Positions 27,670 through 36,259 of a stretch of 64,000 nt of DNA are shown piece after piece. Below the pieces are notes generated by a model. The model was not told the DNA's origin. It saw only the letters and a program-made list of their open reading frames with translations, and did not search any database. Made by a program: the position numbers and the translations under genes. The first letter of the stretch is position 1. Every line of letters begins with the position of its first letter. Source of the stretch: Paraburkholderia metrosideri (GTDB taxonomy: Bacteria; Pseudomonadota; Gammaproteobacteria; Burkholderiales; Burkholderiaceae); assembly GCF_904848625.1 (NCBI RefSeq), contig NZ_CAJHCP010000002.1:434001-498000 (forward strand), in the 5' to 3' direction.

Positions 27670-29151
27670 ATGCCTTCAATTGAACTACGCACAAGGCAGT
27701 CTCTTGCACTCACGCCGCGTCTGCAGCAATCGGTGCGTCTGTTGCAGTTGTCGTCTCTGGAGTTTCAGCAGGAGTTGCGTACCGCGCTCGACACCAATCC
27801 ATTCCTTGAGTACGACTCGACGGATACAGAAGATGTTGCGCTCGCCACGGCATCGTCAGGCGATGAGGCTGGTGCAATGCCTGCGACGGACGCCGTCGCC
27901 ACCGCCGAGCCGGACTCGATCGTGGCGGAAACGGCAAGCAACGATTCGCTGGAAAGTTCCAGCCAGGATGACATGCCGGGCGACTTCTCCGGCGATTACG
28001 GTAGCCGTAGTTCAAGCCGCCAGAACGGCGATTCGGACAGCAGCGATCCCGCCGAGTGGGCCCGCTCGCAACCGACCTTGCGCGAGCAGTTGCATGATTC
28101 GTTGCGCCTGTACCGACTCGATGACCGCGACCGCGCGGTGGCGCGCTTCATTATCGAAGCGCTCGACGATGACGGTTATCTGCGCCAGGAACTCTCCGAT
28201 CTCGCGGATAGCGTCGATCTCGAACCCGAATTGACCGAAGAAGAATTGCTGGTCGCGCTGCGCCTCGTGCAGTCGCTCGACCGGCCGGGGCTTGGTGCCC
28301 GTTCGCTGTCCGAGTGTCTGTCGCTGCAGGTCAATGCACTGCCTGACGATACGCCGGGGCGCGACGTCGCACGGCAGATCGTCGACAACCATCTGGAACG
28401 CCTCGCGCGCCGCGAACAGGCCGAGTTGCAAAAGCAGATTGGGTGTAGCGCCGAGGAATTGCGCGTCGCCTGCGCGCTCGTGCGCAAGCTCGACCCGAAG
28501 CCCGGCAACTGTTATGGCCGCAGCGAAGATAACTATGTGGTGCCGGACGTCATCGTGCGTCAGGTGCGTAACAAGTGGGTCGTGGCGATCAATCCGGCGG
28601 TGCAGCCGCGCGCGCGCATCCACCGCATGTATGCAGAGCTATTCGCGCAGTCGGCAGGTGCAAGCCGCTCGCCGCTCGCGCAGCAACTGCAGGAAGCACG
28701 CTGGCTGATCCGCAATGCGCAGCAGCGTTTCGACACGATTCAACGGGTGGCGGAATGCATCGTCGCGCATCAGAAGGCGTTTTTCCAGTATGGCGAAATC
28801 GCACTCAAGCCGATGGTGCTGCGCGATGTCGCCGACGAACTCGGCCTGCATGAATCAACCATTTCGCGTGCCACCGGCAACAAATATATGGCCACGCCGC
28901 GCGGGATTTTCGAATTCAAACATTTCTTCCCGCGCGAACTCGGCACGGAAAGCGGCGGCACCTGTTCGGCTGCGGCAGTGCGCGCGTTGCTCAAGGAAAT
29001 GATCGCTGCGGAAAACACTCGCGACCCGCTGTCGGATGTGTCGCTGGCGAAGATGCTCGCGGATCAGGGCGTGCTGGTCGCACGGCGCACGGTCGCTAAG
29101 TACCGGCATCTGATGAAGGTACCGCCCGCGGAATTGCGTCGGCAGGTTTAA
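27670..29151 (+). CDS. rpoN: RNA polymerase sigma-54 factor
   Basis: A 493-residue sigma54. Region I is the Gln/Leu-rich activator-interaction segment (SLALTPRLQQSVRLLQLSSLEFQQELRTALDTNPFLEYD); region II is a long acidic linker rich in Asp, Ser and Ala (about 55-140); then the core-binding domain. The C-terminal helix-turn-helix includes LGLHESTISRATGNKYM, and the RpoN box reads ARRTVAKYRH (the usual final Glu is His). The normal rpoN neighbours (lptB, hpf/raiA, ptsN) are absent, so this is probably a second copy, as known for several Burkholderiaceae. It is followed by a strong terminator and lies next to genes with -24/-12 promoters. Confidence 0.93.
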   Translation: MPSIELRTRQSLALTPRLQQSVRLLQLSSLEFQQELRTALDTNPFLEYDSTDTEDVALATASSGDEAGAMPATDAVATAEPDSIVAETASNDSLESSSQDDMPGDFSGDYGSRSSSRQNGDSDSSDPAEWARSQPTLREQLHDSLRLYRLDDRDRAVARFIIEALDDDGYLRQELSDLADSVDLEPELTEEELLVALRLVQSLDRPGLGARSLSECLSLQVNALPDDTPGRDVARQIVDNHLERLARREQAELQKQIGCSAEELRVACALVRKLDPKPGNCYGRSEDNYVVPDVIVRQVRNKWVVAINPAVQPRARIHRMYAELFAQSAGASRSPLAQQLQEARWLIRNAQQRFDTIQRVAECIVAHQKAFFQYGEIALKPMVLRDVADELGLHESTISRATGNKYMATPRGIFEFKHFFPRELGTESGGTCSAAAVRALLKEMIAAENTRDPLSDVSLAKMLADQGVLVARRTVAKYRHLMKVPPAELRRQV

Positions 29152-29193
29152 GTTTAAGGACGCCCGAGCCCCTCGATGAGGGGCGGCGCTGAG

Positions 29194-29230
29194 GGGCCAC
29201 GCGAGGCAATCCGCTCGCGTGGCCCTTTTT
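29194..29230 (+). terminator. Rho-independent terminator after rpoN
   Basis: GGGCCACGCGAG (29194-29205), loop, CTCGCGTGGCCC (29214-29225), then five T residues. Confidence 0.92.
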
Positions 29231-29285
29231 CGTATCTGGACGTTTCGTGCGCGCGCCTTTACATTGGCGGGTCAAATCGAAACGG

Positions 29286-30497
29286 ATGAATCCAATGAAG
29301 TACTCGAGTCTGGTCGAGCGCCTGCAAGGCAGGCGCACGTCGGCGTGGGAAATCCATCGGGTCGCGCAGCAGGCGGCGGCCGAGGGCGAAGACGTCATCG
29401 TATTGAGCGTGGGCGATCCCGACTTCGCCACGCCGGCACCGATCGTCGAGCGCGCAATCGACGCTTTACGCAGCGGCGATACGCACTACAGCGCCGTGTC
29501 CGGGCGCGAACCCCTGCGTGCTGCCATCGCCGGCGAGCATAGGCGGATGACCGGCTGCGACGTGAGCGCCGCCAATGTGATCCTGACCGCGGGCGCGCAG
29601 AACGGCGTGTTCGCCACGTCGCTCTGTCTGCTGGAAGCGGGCGACGAAGTGATCGTTCCCGAGCCGATGTACCTGACTTACGAAGCCTGCATCCGTGCGG
29701 CGGGTGCGACGCTCGTGCCGGTGCCGGTCGATCCGGCGCGGGCTTTTCACGTCGATTGCGACGCGCTGGAGGCCGCGATTACCTGTCGCACCCGAGCCAT
29801 TTTCTTCGCGACGCCCTGCAATCCGACGGGCGTGGTGATGCAGCGCGCGGACCTCGAGCGCATCGCGCGGCTCGCGTGTCAGCATGATTTGTGGGTGCTG
29901 TCCGATGAGGTCTACGCAGAACTCACGTTCGAGCGCGACCACGTGAGCATCGCGTCGCTGCCCGGGATGGCGGAGCGCACGGTGACCCTCGGCAGTCTGT
30001 CGAAGTCGCATGCGATGGCGGGTTGGCGCGTAGGTTGGGCCATCGGGCCGGCCGGGTTGATCGAGCACATGGGGCGGCTCGCGCTGGCGATGCTCTACGG
30101 TCTGCCCGGGTTTATTCAACAGGCAGCGCTGACGGCGGTACAGAATCAGGCGGCGATTGCCGCGGAAATGCGCGAGATCTACCGGCGTCGGCGCGATGTG
30201 GTGTTCGAGCGCCTGCATCGCGTGCGTGGCTTGCGTTGCTTATTGCCGGAAGCGGGCATGTTCATGATGGTCGACGTCAGCGGCACGGGGCTCGATACCG
30301 TGGACTTCACATGGCAGCTGTTTCGCGCGCAGCGTGTATCGGTGCTCGACGCCAGCGCGTTTGGCGAGACGGCGAACGGATTTGTGCGGCTGGGCTTCGT
30401 GGTCGATGAAACACGCCTGATCGAAGCCTGCGAGCGGATCGCCGCGTTTGTAGAGAGGCTGAAGGGTAATGAGGGCGCGTCCAGCCCAACGGTATAA
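29286..30497 (+). CDS. Class I/II PLP-dependent aminotransferase
   Basis: A 403-residue enzyme from the start MNPMKYSSLVERLQG. Fold-type I signatures: SVGDPDFATP near the start, ILTAGAQNGVFAT, the FFATPCNPTG segment with the conserved Asn, VLSDEVYAEL with the pyridoxal Asp and Tyr, and the Schiff-base Lys in GSLSKSHAMAGWRVGW with the phosphate-binding Arg nearby. It resembles aspartate, arginine:pyruvate or aromatic aminotransferases; the substrate is not certain. It ends 95 bp before a GntR regulator. Confidence 0.9.
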   Translation: MNPMKYSSLVERLQGRRTSAWEIHRVAQQAAAEGEDVIVLSVGDPDFATPAPIVERAIDALRSGDTHYSAVSGREPLRAAIAGEHRRMTGCDVSAANVILTAGAQNGVFATSLCLLEAGDEVIVPEPMYLTYEACIRAAGATLVPVPVDPARAFHVDCDALEAAITCRTRAIFFATPCNPTGVVMQRADLERIARLACQHDLWVLSDEVYAELTFERDHVSIASLPGMAERTVTLGSLSKSHAMAGWRVGWAIGPAGLIEHMGRLALAMLYGLPGFIQQAALTAVQNQAAIAAEMREIYRRRRDVVFERLHRVRGLRCLLPEAGMFMMVDVSGTGLDTVDFTWQLFRAQRVSVLDASAFGETANGFVRLGFVVDETRLIEACERIAAFVERLKGNEGASSPTV

Positions 30498-30592
30498 TTC
30501 ACGCACATTAAGGGCAGTCGAACAACGCGGCTCTCACGCCGTGGGTCCGTTGCCCGCTCACGCATCTTCTATTGTCTTGCCGCCTGCTGCCC

Positions 30593-31339
30593 ATGCCTTT
30601 TCAGCCGATCCAGTCCTTTACACGCAAACGGCTTTCCGACGTCGTGTCCGACCAGATCAAGCAACTGATCTCGGAGGGCACGCTGATGCCCGGCGACCGC
30701 TTGCCGGCCGAACGCGATCTGGCGACGCAACTGGGCGTATCGCGGCCTTCGCTGCGAGAAGCGCTGATCCGGCTCGAAGCGGACGGCTATATCGAAACGT
30801 CGGGGCGAGGCGGCTTCACGGTGGTCGACATGACCGCGGCGATTATTTCCAGGCCGCTCGCCGAACTGCTGTTGCAGAATCCGCGGACCAGTGCCGATAT
30901 TCTGGAATTGCGCCAGGGGCTCGAATCGATTTCGACGGTGTACGCGGCGCAGCGCGCCACTACCGCCGACCTCAAAAAGATCACCCGGGCGTTCGACGCA
31001 TTGAAGGCTGGCTCCCAATCGCGGGATCGGGTGAATCTTGCGGAACTGGATGCGGCGTTTCACCTGGCCATTGCCGATTCAACCCATAACGTCGCGCTCG
31101 CGCATGTGATGCATGGCATTCATACGCTGATTCGCGAAGGCATGCGGCAGTACCATCGGCTGATCGATTACGACGATGCGATGGAAAAGCAGCTGATGAG
31201 CCAGCACCAGGCTATTTACGACGCAGTCATCGCGCGCGACGCGCAAAAGGCGCGCAAGGCCGCCGAGCGACATCTCGCGTATGTGCGCGAGATGTATAAA
31301 GACGATGCCGCCAAGCCGTCGGCGAGTGAAGTTTCCTGA
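30593..31339 (+). CDS. FadR-subfamily GntR regulator, probable lactate/glycolate regulator of lutABC
   Basis: A 248-residue protein from MPFQPIQSFTRKRLS. The winged HTH (about 10-75) has the GntR signature LPAERDLATQLGVSRPSLREALIRLEADGYIE. The C-terminal FCD domain (about 90-230) has conserved metal or ligand residues in ELDAAFHLAIADSTHN and QHQAIYDAVIARDAQKARKAAERHL. This matches LldR, PdhR and GlcC-type regulators. Because it precedes lutABC, whose promoter carries a TTGGT-N3-ACCAA palindrome typical of this subfamily, it is probably the lactate-responsive repressor. Confidence 0.88.
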   Translation: MPFQPIQSFTRKRLSDVVSDQIKQLISEGTLMPGDRLPAERDLATQLGVSRPSLREALIRLEADGYIETSGRGGFTVVDMTAAIISRPLAELLLQNPRTSADILELRQGLESISTVYAAQRATTADLKKITRAFDALKAGSQSRDRVNLAELDAAFHLAIADSTHNVALAHVMHGIHTLIREGMRQYHRLIDYDDAMEKQLMSQHQAIYDAVIARDAQKARKAAERHLAYVREMYKDDAAKPSASEVS

Positions 31340-31511
31340 CCGTTTTTCTGGTCGCCGGCTGTTCGACTTACCTGTCTGTGATGCCTGACGCAGGCGCGCG
31401 CTTGAACGCGAACGCTGCAACGCATTAGACGCCGTGCCGCCCGACCGCATAGTGCGCATCCCACCCTGTCTTTGCGCGCCGCGCCGCACATCGTTTCACC
31501 CGATCCCCCAA

Positions 31512-31540
31512 TTGACACCCATCGCCGATTTCCCTATATT
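31512..31540 (+). promoter_or_regulatory. Near-consensus sigma70 promoter for lutABC
   Basis: TTGACA (31512-31517), a 17-bp spacer, TATATT (31535-31540). The start point should be near 31547, inside the operator, leaving a leader of about 215 nt before lutA. The 31340-31762 gap holds no credible gene. Confidence 0.85.
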
Positions 31541-31543
31541 CCG

Positions 31544-31556
31544 TTGGTCAGACCAA
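31544..31556 (+). promoter_or_regulatory. GntR/FadR-type operator overlapping the lutABC start point
   Basis: TTGGTCAGACCAA is a perfect palindrome of the form TTGGT-N3-ACCAA, the PdhR/LldR/FadR-type site. It begins 4 bp after the -10 element, so a bound repressor would block the promoter. Confidence 0.8.
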
Positions 31557-31560
31557 CCAT

Positions 31561-31575
31561 ACCAGTCTTACTGGT
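31561..31575 (+). repeat. Second palindrome adjacent to the lut operator
   Basis: ACCAGT-CTT-ACTGGT is a perfect inverted repeat 4 bp downstream of the first operator. Its arms carry the same ACC/GGT half-site core in reversed order, so it may give cooperative or looped binding. Confidence 0.5.
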
Positions 31576-31762
31576 CGATCAAGCCCATACCACCCCCGGC
31601 GAGGAAGCCTCCGTTGTTGCTAGTGCCTATCGCATTGTCAGAAGTGGCGGCATACCGGGTTCGGGTGTCGTTCGCGGTGTCCTGCCATCATCCTCGCGCA
31701 CCCGTCAGATTCCGCAGTAGAGTAGGCATGTCGCAGCCTGCTGTCTTTCTTTCAAAGAGCTT

Positions 31763-32506
31763 ATGAAAGTCGCCCTGTTTATCCCGTGCTTCATCGACGC
31801 GTTCTATCCCGAAGTCGGGATCGCGACGCTCGAATTGCTCGAACGTTTCGGCATCGAAGTCGACTATCCGCAGCAGCAAACCTGCTGCGGCCAGCCGATG
31901 GCCAACAGCGGCGCGCATGCTGAAGCCGCCGGTGCGGAGCGCGTGTTTGCGCGCAACTTCGCCGGCTATGACTACATCGTCGGGCCGTCGGCCAGTTGCA
32001 TTCATCATGTGCGCGAGCACTTGACCGCGCTGGAACAGACCGACGAAGTGAAGCAGGTCCGTGCAAGCGCGTACGAGCTGGTCGAGTTCCTGCATGACGT
32101 GGTCGGCGCGCGTGAATTTCCGTGGGCCGAGTTTCCACATCGTGTCGGCTTGCACAACAGTTGTAGCGCGCTGCGTCATCTGAAGGAAGCATCGGTGTCG
32201 GAGATTGCCGGAGCGCCGTTTTCGAAGCCACGTACCTTGCTCGAAGGCGTGAAGGGCATTGAGTTCGTCAAACCGGCGCGCCCCGACGAATGCTGCGGAT
32301 TCGGCGGTACCTTCTCGGTCACCGAAGAGCCGGTGTCGGTGCGCATGGGGCAGGACAAGGTGCGCGATCATCTGAATGCGGGCGCCGAATACATCGTGTC
32401 GGGCGACATGTCGTGCCTGATGCACCAGCAAGGCTGCGCTGAACGGATGAAGGCCGACGCACGCTTCATTCATATCGCACAGGTTCTCAACGGAGCACGC
32501 GTATGA
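31763..32506 (+). CDS. lutA: L-lactate utilisation iron-sulfur oxidoreductase subunit LutA (YkgE-like)
   Basis: A 247-residue protein with two CCG domains, the Cys-rich motifs found in heterodisulfide-reductase subunit B and lactate or glycolate oxidoreductases: QQTCCGQPMANSGAH at about 33-47 and PDECCGFGGTFSVTEE near 173. LutABC oxidises L-lactate to pyruvate and feeds electrons to the respiratory chain. The ribosome-binding site (AAAGAG) is modest. The stop overlaps the lutB start (ATGA at 32503-32506). Confidence 0.92.
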   Translation: MKVALFIPCFIDAFYPEVGIATLELLERFGIEVDYPQQQTCCGQPMANSGAHAEAAGAERVFARNFAGYDYIVGPSASCIHHVREHLTALEQTDEVKQVRASAYELVEFLHDVVGAREFPWAEFPHRVGLHNSCSALRHLKEASVSEIAGAPFSKPRTLLEGVKGIEFVKPARPDECCGFGGTFSVTEEPVSVRMGQDKVRDHLNAGAEYIVSGDMSCLMHQQGCAERMKADARFIHIAQVLNGARV

Positions 32507-33894
32507 ACCGGATCGATCATGCGAAGGCGGCCGGTGCTTTTATCAGCAAGACGGAGCACGTCGCATTTCACGACAAACGTCTATGGGATTTGCGCGAGAA
32601 ACGCGACGCGCAGGCACATGGCATCGCCGAATGGGAAACGCTGCGCGAACTGGCATCGGGTATCAAGGAACACACGCTGTCGCATCTGGCCGACTATCTC
32701 GAACAGTTTGCAACGGCGGCTGAAGCCAACGGTGTGGTCGTGCATTGGGCGGCCACTGCCGAAGAGCACAACGCGCTGGTGCACAAGATCATGTCGGAGC
32801 GGGGCATGACCACGCTCGTCAAAAGCAAGTCGATGCTCACCGACGAATGCAAAATGCGCGAATACCTCGAACCGCGCGGCATTACGGTGATGGAAACCGA
32901 CCTCGGCGAGCGCATCCAGCAGCTCGATCATCAGGACCCCAGTCATATGGTGGTGCCCGCCGTGCATAAATTACGCGCGGACGTGGCCGAGCTTTTCGGC
33001 CGCACCATTGGCACCGATCCGAACAATAGCGATATCCACTATCTCGCGGAAAGCCAGCGGATGAACACCCGCCCTTACTTCGTGCGCGAGAAAACAGCCG
33101 GCATGACGGGCTGCAATTTCGCGGTGGCGGAGACCGGCACGGTCGTGGTCTGCACTAACGAAGGCAATGCCGATCTGTCGGCGAACGTGCCGCCGTTGCA
33201 CATCGCGTCGATCGGCATCGAAAAGCTGATTCCGAAGGTGTCGGACCTCGGCGTATTCATCCGCATGCTGTCGCGCAGTGCGCTCGGCTCGCCGATTACG
33301 CAGTACACGTCGCATTTTCGTGCGCCGCGTCCGGGCACCAAAATGCATTACATCCTCGTCGATCATGGCCGTTCCGAGCGGCTCGCCATGGAAGACTTCT
33401 GGTACTCGCTCAAATGCATTCGCTGCGGCGCCTGCATGAATACGTGTCCGGTGTATCGGCGCAGCGGCGGCTTGTCATATGGCGGCACGTATTCCGGACC
33501 GATCGGCGCCATCATCAACCCGACGTTCGATCTGAAGCGATATAGCGCATTGCCGTTTGCGTCGACACTCAATGGCAGTTGCACGAACGTGTGTCCGGTG
33601 AAGATCAACATTCACGAGCAGATTTACAAATGGCGCACGGTGATTGCCGAGCAGCACGAAGTGCCGTTCGTGAAGCAGGAAGTGCTGAAGATGGCGGGGC
33701 GCCTGCTGGCGAGCCCAACCTTGTATCGTGCGACGGTTTCTTCAATGGGCAGTGCGTTGCGGCGCTTGCCCAATTTCGTGCTGTATAACCCGCTGAATAT
33801 CTGGGGCAGGCAGCGCGAACTTCCCGAGGCGCCGAAGCAGACCTTCCATGCCTGGTACAAACAGAATCGTGGAGGCGGCGATGACAACGCGTGA
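32503..33894 (+). CDS. lutB: L-lactate utilisation iron-sulfur protein LutB (YkgF-like)
   Basis: A 463-residue protein. The N-terminal part is the LUD domain (about 60-300, including TGCNFAVAETGTVVVCTNEGNADL). The C-terminal part has two 4Fe-4S sets, CIRCGACMNTCPVYR and GSCTNVCPVKINI, which pass electrons within the complex. The C-terminal tail (about 410-463) is the usual LutB extension with an LPNFVLYNPLNIWG-type segment. It is translationally coupled on both sides: ATGA with lutA and a 14-bp overlap with lutC. Confidence 0.93.
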   Translation: MNRIDHAKAAGAFISKTEHVAFHDKRLWDLREKRDAQAHGIAEWETLRELASGIKEHTLSHLADYLEQFATAAEANGVVVHWAATAEEHNALVHKIMSERGMTTLVKSKSMLTDECKMREYLEPRGITVMETDLGERIQQLDHQDPSHMVVPAVHKLRADVAELFGRTIGTDPNNSDIHYLAESQRMNTRPYFVREKTAGMTGCNFAVAETGTVVVCTNEGNADLSANVPPLHIASIGIEKLIPKVSDLGVFIRMLSRSALGSPITQYTSHFRAPRPGTKMHYILVDHGRSERLAMEDFWYSLKCIRCGACMNTCPVYRRSGGLSYGGTYSGPIGAIINPTFDLKRYSALPFASTLNGSCTNVCPVKINIHEQIYKWRTVIAEQHEVPFVKQEVLKMAGRLLASPTLYRATVSSMGSALRRLPNFVLYNPLNIWGRQRELPEAPKQTFHAWYKQNRGGGDDNA

Positions 33895-34465
33895 CGCCTT
33901 TCTGGCAAAAGTACGGCAGGCACAACCGCCCGCGCGGCCGCGTCCCGATGTGCCGCTTTTCAATCCGGCAGGCGGCGATCTGCGTGGGCGCTTTACGACC
34001 GCGTTGCAGGCGATGGGGGGCACCTGTGTCGACGCTGCGGCGGCGGCCGACGTGAGCGCGATGATTCGCGAGCGCTTCGGCGACGCCGCCTCGATTGCAT
34101 CGGCTACCGCTGAAGTGCAGGGCACCCGCACGCTCACCGCGGATACGGAACCCGCTTCATTGCAGGACGTCGATGTCGGCGTGGTGCGCGCCCGCTTTGG
34201 CGTTGCCGAGACAGGTTCTGTGTGGTTCAGCGAGCGCGAGTACGTGGTCAATGCGTTGGGCTATATCGTGCAGCATCTGGTTGTGCTGCTCGATCCGGCG
34301 CAGTTGATCGACGGCTTGCAGGATGTCTACCGGCGCGATGATTTCCGCGCTGCGCGTTATGCAGCGCTTGTCACGGGTCCGTCGGCCACGGCGGATATCG
34401 AAGGCGTACTGATTCGCGGCGCGCAAGGCGTGCGTTCGCTGACCGTAGTCTGGCTGCCAGACTAG
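33881..34465 (+). CDS. lutC: L-lactate utilisation protein LutC (YkgG-like)
   Basis: A 194-residue LUD-domain protein. I chose the ATG at 33881, preceded by GGAGG, not the longer frame. The core DVGVVRARFGVAETGSVWFSE is the LUD signature, and the C-terminal GPSATADIEGVLIRGAQGVRSLTVVWLPD is strongly conserved in LutC. It completes the LutABC complex. The gene after it is a DNA-repair nuclease with its own LexA-controlled promoter. Confidence 0.92.
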   Translation: MTTRDAFLAKVRQAQPPARPRPDVPLFNPAGGDLRGRFTTALQAMGGTCVDAAAAADVSAMIRERFGDAASIASATAEVQGTRTLTADTEPASLQDVDVGVVRARFGVAETGSVWFSEREYVVNALGYIVQHLVVLLDPAQLIDGLQDVYRRDDFRAARYAALVTGPSATADIEGVLIRGAQGVRSLTVVWLPD

Positions 34466-34468
34466 CGG

Positions 34469-34528
34469 TGCCACGGACTTTGCTATCATCACTGTATAAA
34501 CATACAGGGTTCGCAAAAGTCCGTGGCA
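34469..34528 (+). repeat. Long inverted repeat enclosing the LexA box and covering the nuclease start codon
   Basis: TGCCACGGACTTTGC (34469-34483) pairs with GCAAAAGTCCGTGGCA (34513-34528) with one bulged A. The GTG start codon (34523-34525) lies in the right arm and the LexA box in the loop. Only transcripts that read through from lutC would contain both arms. Confidence 0.6.
34492..34507 (+). promoter_or_regulatory. LexA (SOS) box
   Basis: CTGTATAAACATACAG fits the CTG-N10-CAG LexA consensus, with inner TAT and ATA symmetric. It ends 15 bp before the nuclease start codon and overlaps a TATAAA that could be the -10 element. Confidence 0.8.
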
Positions 34529-36259
34529 ACAGATGCTCGAGCAGATTTTCCGTCTGACATCCCTTACTACCTGCTGAATTTCGAGCGCGCGCTGGCGTGG
34601 CTCGCCGCTCGTTACGACGACTTGCTCGACGCGCACGAGCACGCTTTTTTGCGCGCTTTCGCGGCGTTGCCACAAGCGTCGCGGGCGCTGCTGGTGCGCA
34701 TGCTGATGCGCAAAGGCACGTTGTTCCGAGCGAGCCGGCTTGTCTATGACGAGATCGGCTGTCCATTGCAGGCGGCGGCTCCGATGGCCGCGCTCGGCTG
34801 GATCGACGCCGAGCCGCACCTCACGCTCGACGATCTGTTCGCGCTCACCACGCGGCCCCAGTTACTGGACATGTTTGCCGACGCCATCGCGTCGATCCCG
34901 GGCGCGAAAGCGTTGCGCAAACCGGATCTGCTGGAAACGCTGCGCCCGTTTTATCCCGACGACAACGAACGGCAACGCCCGCTTTCGGCATGGCACACGC
35001 AAACAACCGATTGCGTTCTTCACGTCGTCGTCGCGCCGCTCTGCGAGCGTCTACGTTTGATGTTCTTCGGCAATTTGCAGCAGGACTGGTCGGAGTTCGT
35101 GCTCGCGGACCTCGGCGTGTTCCAGTACGAGAAAGTCGCATTTGCACCGTCGTCGCGGGCTTTTCAGCAGCGCGCGGACGTCGACGTATATCTCGCGTTG
35201 CACGCCTGCCGCGAAGCGCTCGAATGGCTCCCCGCCGATTCCGGTCACGCGCGCGAGGATCTGATCGCGACCATCCGCACGCTGGAAACCGCCAATCCGT
35301 GGCTCGAAACGCGTCGCGCGAAGCTGCTGTTTCGGATTGGCTACGATTGCGAGCGCCGGCACAACTGGCCTGCTGCACTGGCGATTTACGAAGACTGCGC
35401 ATGGCCCGGCGCGCGGCATCGGCGTATGCGCGTGCTTGAACGCAGCGAGCGTTTCGACGAAGCTTTGGTACTGGCTTCGCAAGCTGCCGCCGCGCCGGAA
35501 AGCGAAGAAGAAGCGCAGCGTATCGCGCGAATGTTGCCGCGGTTGCAGCGCAAACGCGGTGAACCGATCAGGCGGACACCGGCCGCGCGTCCGGTCGAAC
35601 GCAGCACGCTGGTACTGCCAAAGCCTGAATTGCCGCAGTCGGTCGAGTACGTCGCGCGCGATCATTTGAGCAGCGACGTCGCGCCCGTGCATTACGTCGA
35701 AAACGCGCTGATCAATTCGCTATTCGGTTTGCTGTGCTGGGAGCCGGTTTTTGCGGCGCTGCCTGGCGCATTTTTTCATCCGTTCCAGCGTGGCCCGGCC
35801 GATCTGCACGCGCCGGATTTTCATGCGCGCCGCGCGGAGCAATTCGCCGCCTGTCTTGCGCAACTCGACAGCGGTGTTTATCGCGAAACGATTCAGCGGC
35901 ATTGGCATGGCAAGGCCGGCTTGCAATCGCCATTCGTATTCTGGGGGCTGCTGACGCCGGAACTCGTCGCGCTCGCGCTCGACTGTCTGCCGGCCGCGCA
36001 TCTGAAACTATGGTTCGAGCGGCTGCTGCGCGATATTCGGGGCAACCGTTCGGGCTTGCCCGATCTGATCCGCTTCTGGCCAACTGAACGTCGTTACGAA
36101 TTGATCGAAGTGAAGGGGCCCGGTGATCGCCTGCAGGACAATCAGATTCGCTGGCTAGCGTATTGTGCGCAACATCACATGCCCGTGCGTGTGCTCGACA
36201 TCCGCTGGGCCGGGGAGGAGGAGCTCGCCGGGACCGAACTCAGCGGGGTCAGCGCATGA
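34523..36259 (+). CDS. VRR-NUC (FAN1-like) structure-specific nuclease
   Basis: A 578-residue protein starting at GTG. The C-terminal VRR-NUC domain (about 460-570) has the PD-(D/E)xK signature: NRSGLPDLIRFW with the Asp, then RYELIEVKGPGDRLQDNQIRWL with Glu-Val-Lys and the downstream Gln. The rest resembles bacterial FAN1: an N-terminal SAP/HTH-like helical region (RMLMRKGTLFRASRLVY) and a TPR-like middle. FAN1 incises branched DNA and helps repair interstrand crosslinks. It overlaps the next gene by ATGA (36256-36259) and is preceded by a LexA box, so it is probably DNA-damage inducible. Confidence 0.9.
   Translation: MATDARADFPSDIPYYLLNFERALAWLAARYDDLLDAHEHAFLRAFAALPQASRALLVRMLMRKGTLFRASRLVYDEIGCPLQAAAPMAALGWIDAEPHLTLDDLFALTTRPQLLDMFADAIASIPGAKALRKPDLLETLRPFYPDDNERQRPLSAWHTQTTDCVLHVVVAPLCERLRLMFFGNLQQDWSEFVLADLGVFQYEKVAFAPSSRAFQQRADVDVYLALHACREALEWLPADSGHAREDLIATIRTLETANPWLETRRAKLLFRIGYDCERRHNWPAALAIYEDCAWPGARHRRMRVLERSERFDEALVLASQAAAAPESEEEAQRIARMLPRLQRKRGEPIRRTPAARPVERSTLVLPKPELPQSVEYVARDHLSSDVAPVHYVENALINSLFGLLCWEPVFAALPGAFFHPFQRGPADLHAPDFHARRAEQFAACLAQLDSGVYRETIQRHWHGKAGLQSPFVFWGLLTPELVALALDCLPAAHLKLWFERLLRDIRGNRSGLPDLIRFWPTERRYELIEVKGPGDRLQDNQIRWLAYCAQHHMPVRVLDIRWAGEEELAGTELSGVSA

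Noticed and set aside
31434..31766. 110-codon frame before lutA
   Set aside because: It crosses the lutABC promoter and operators; composition is not protein-like.
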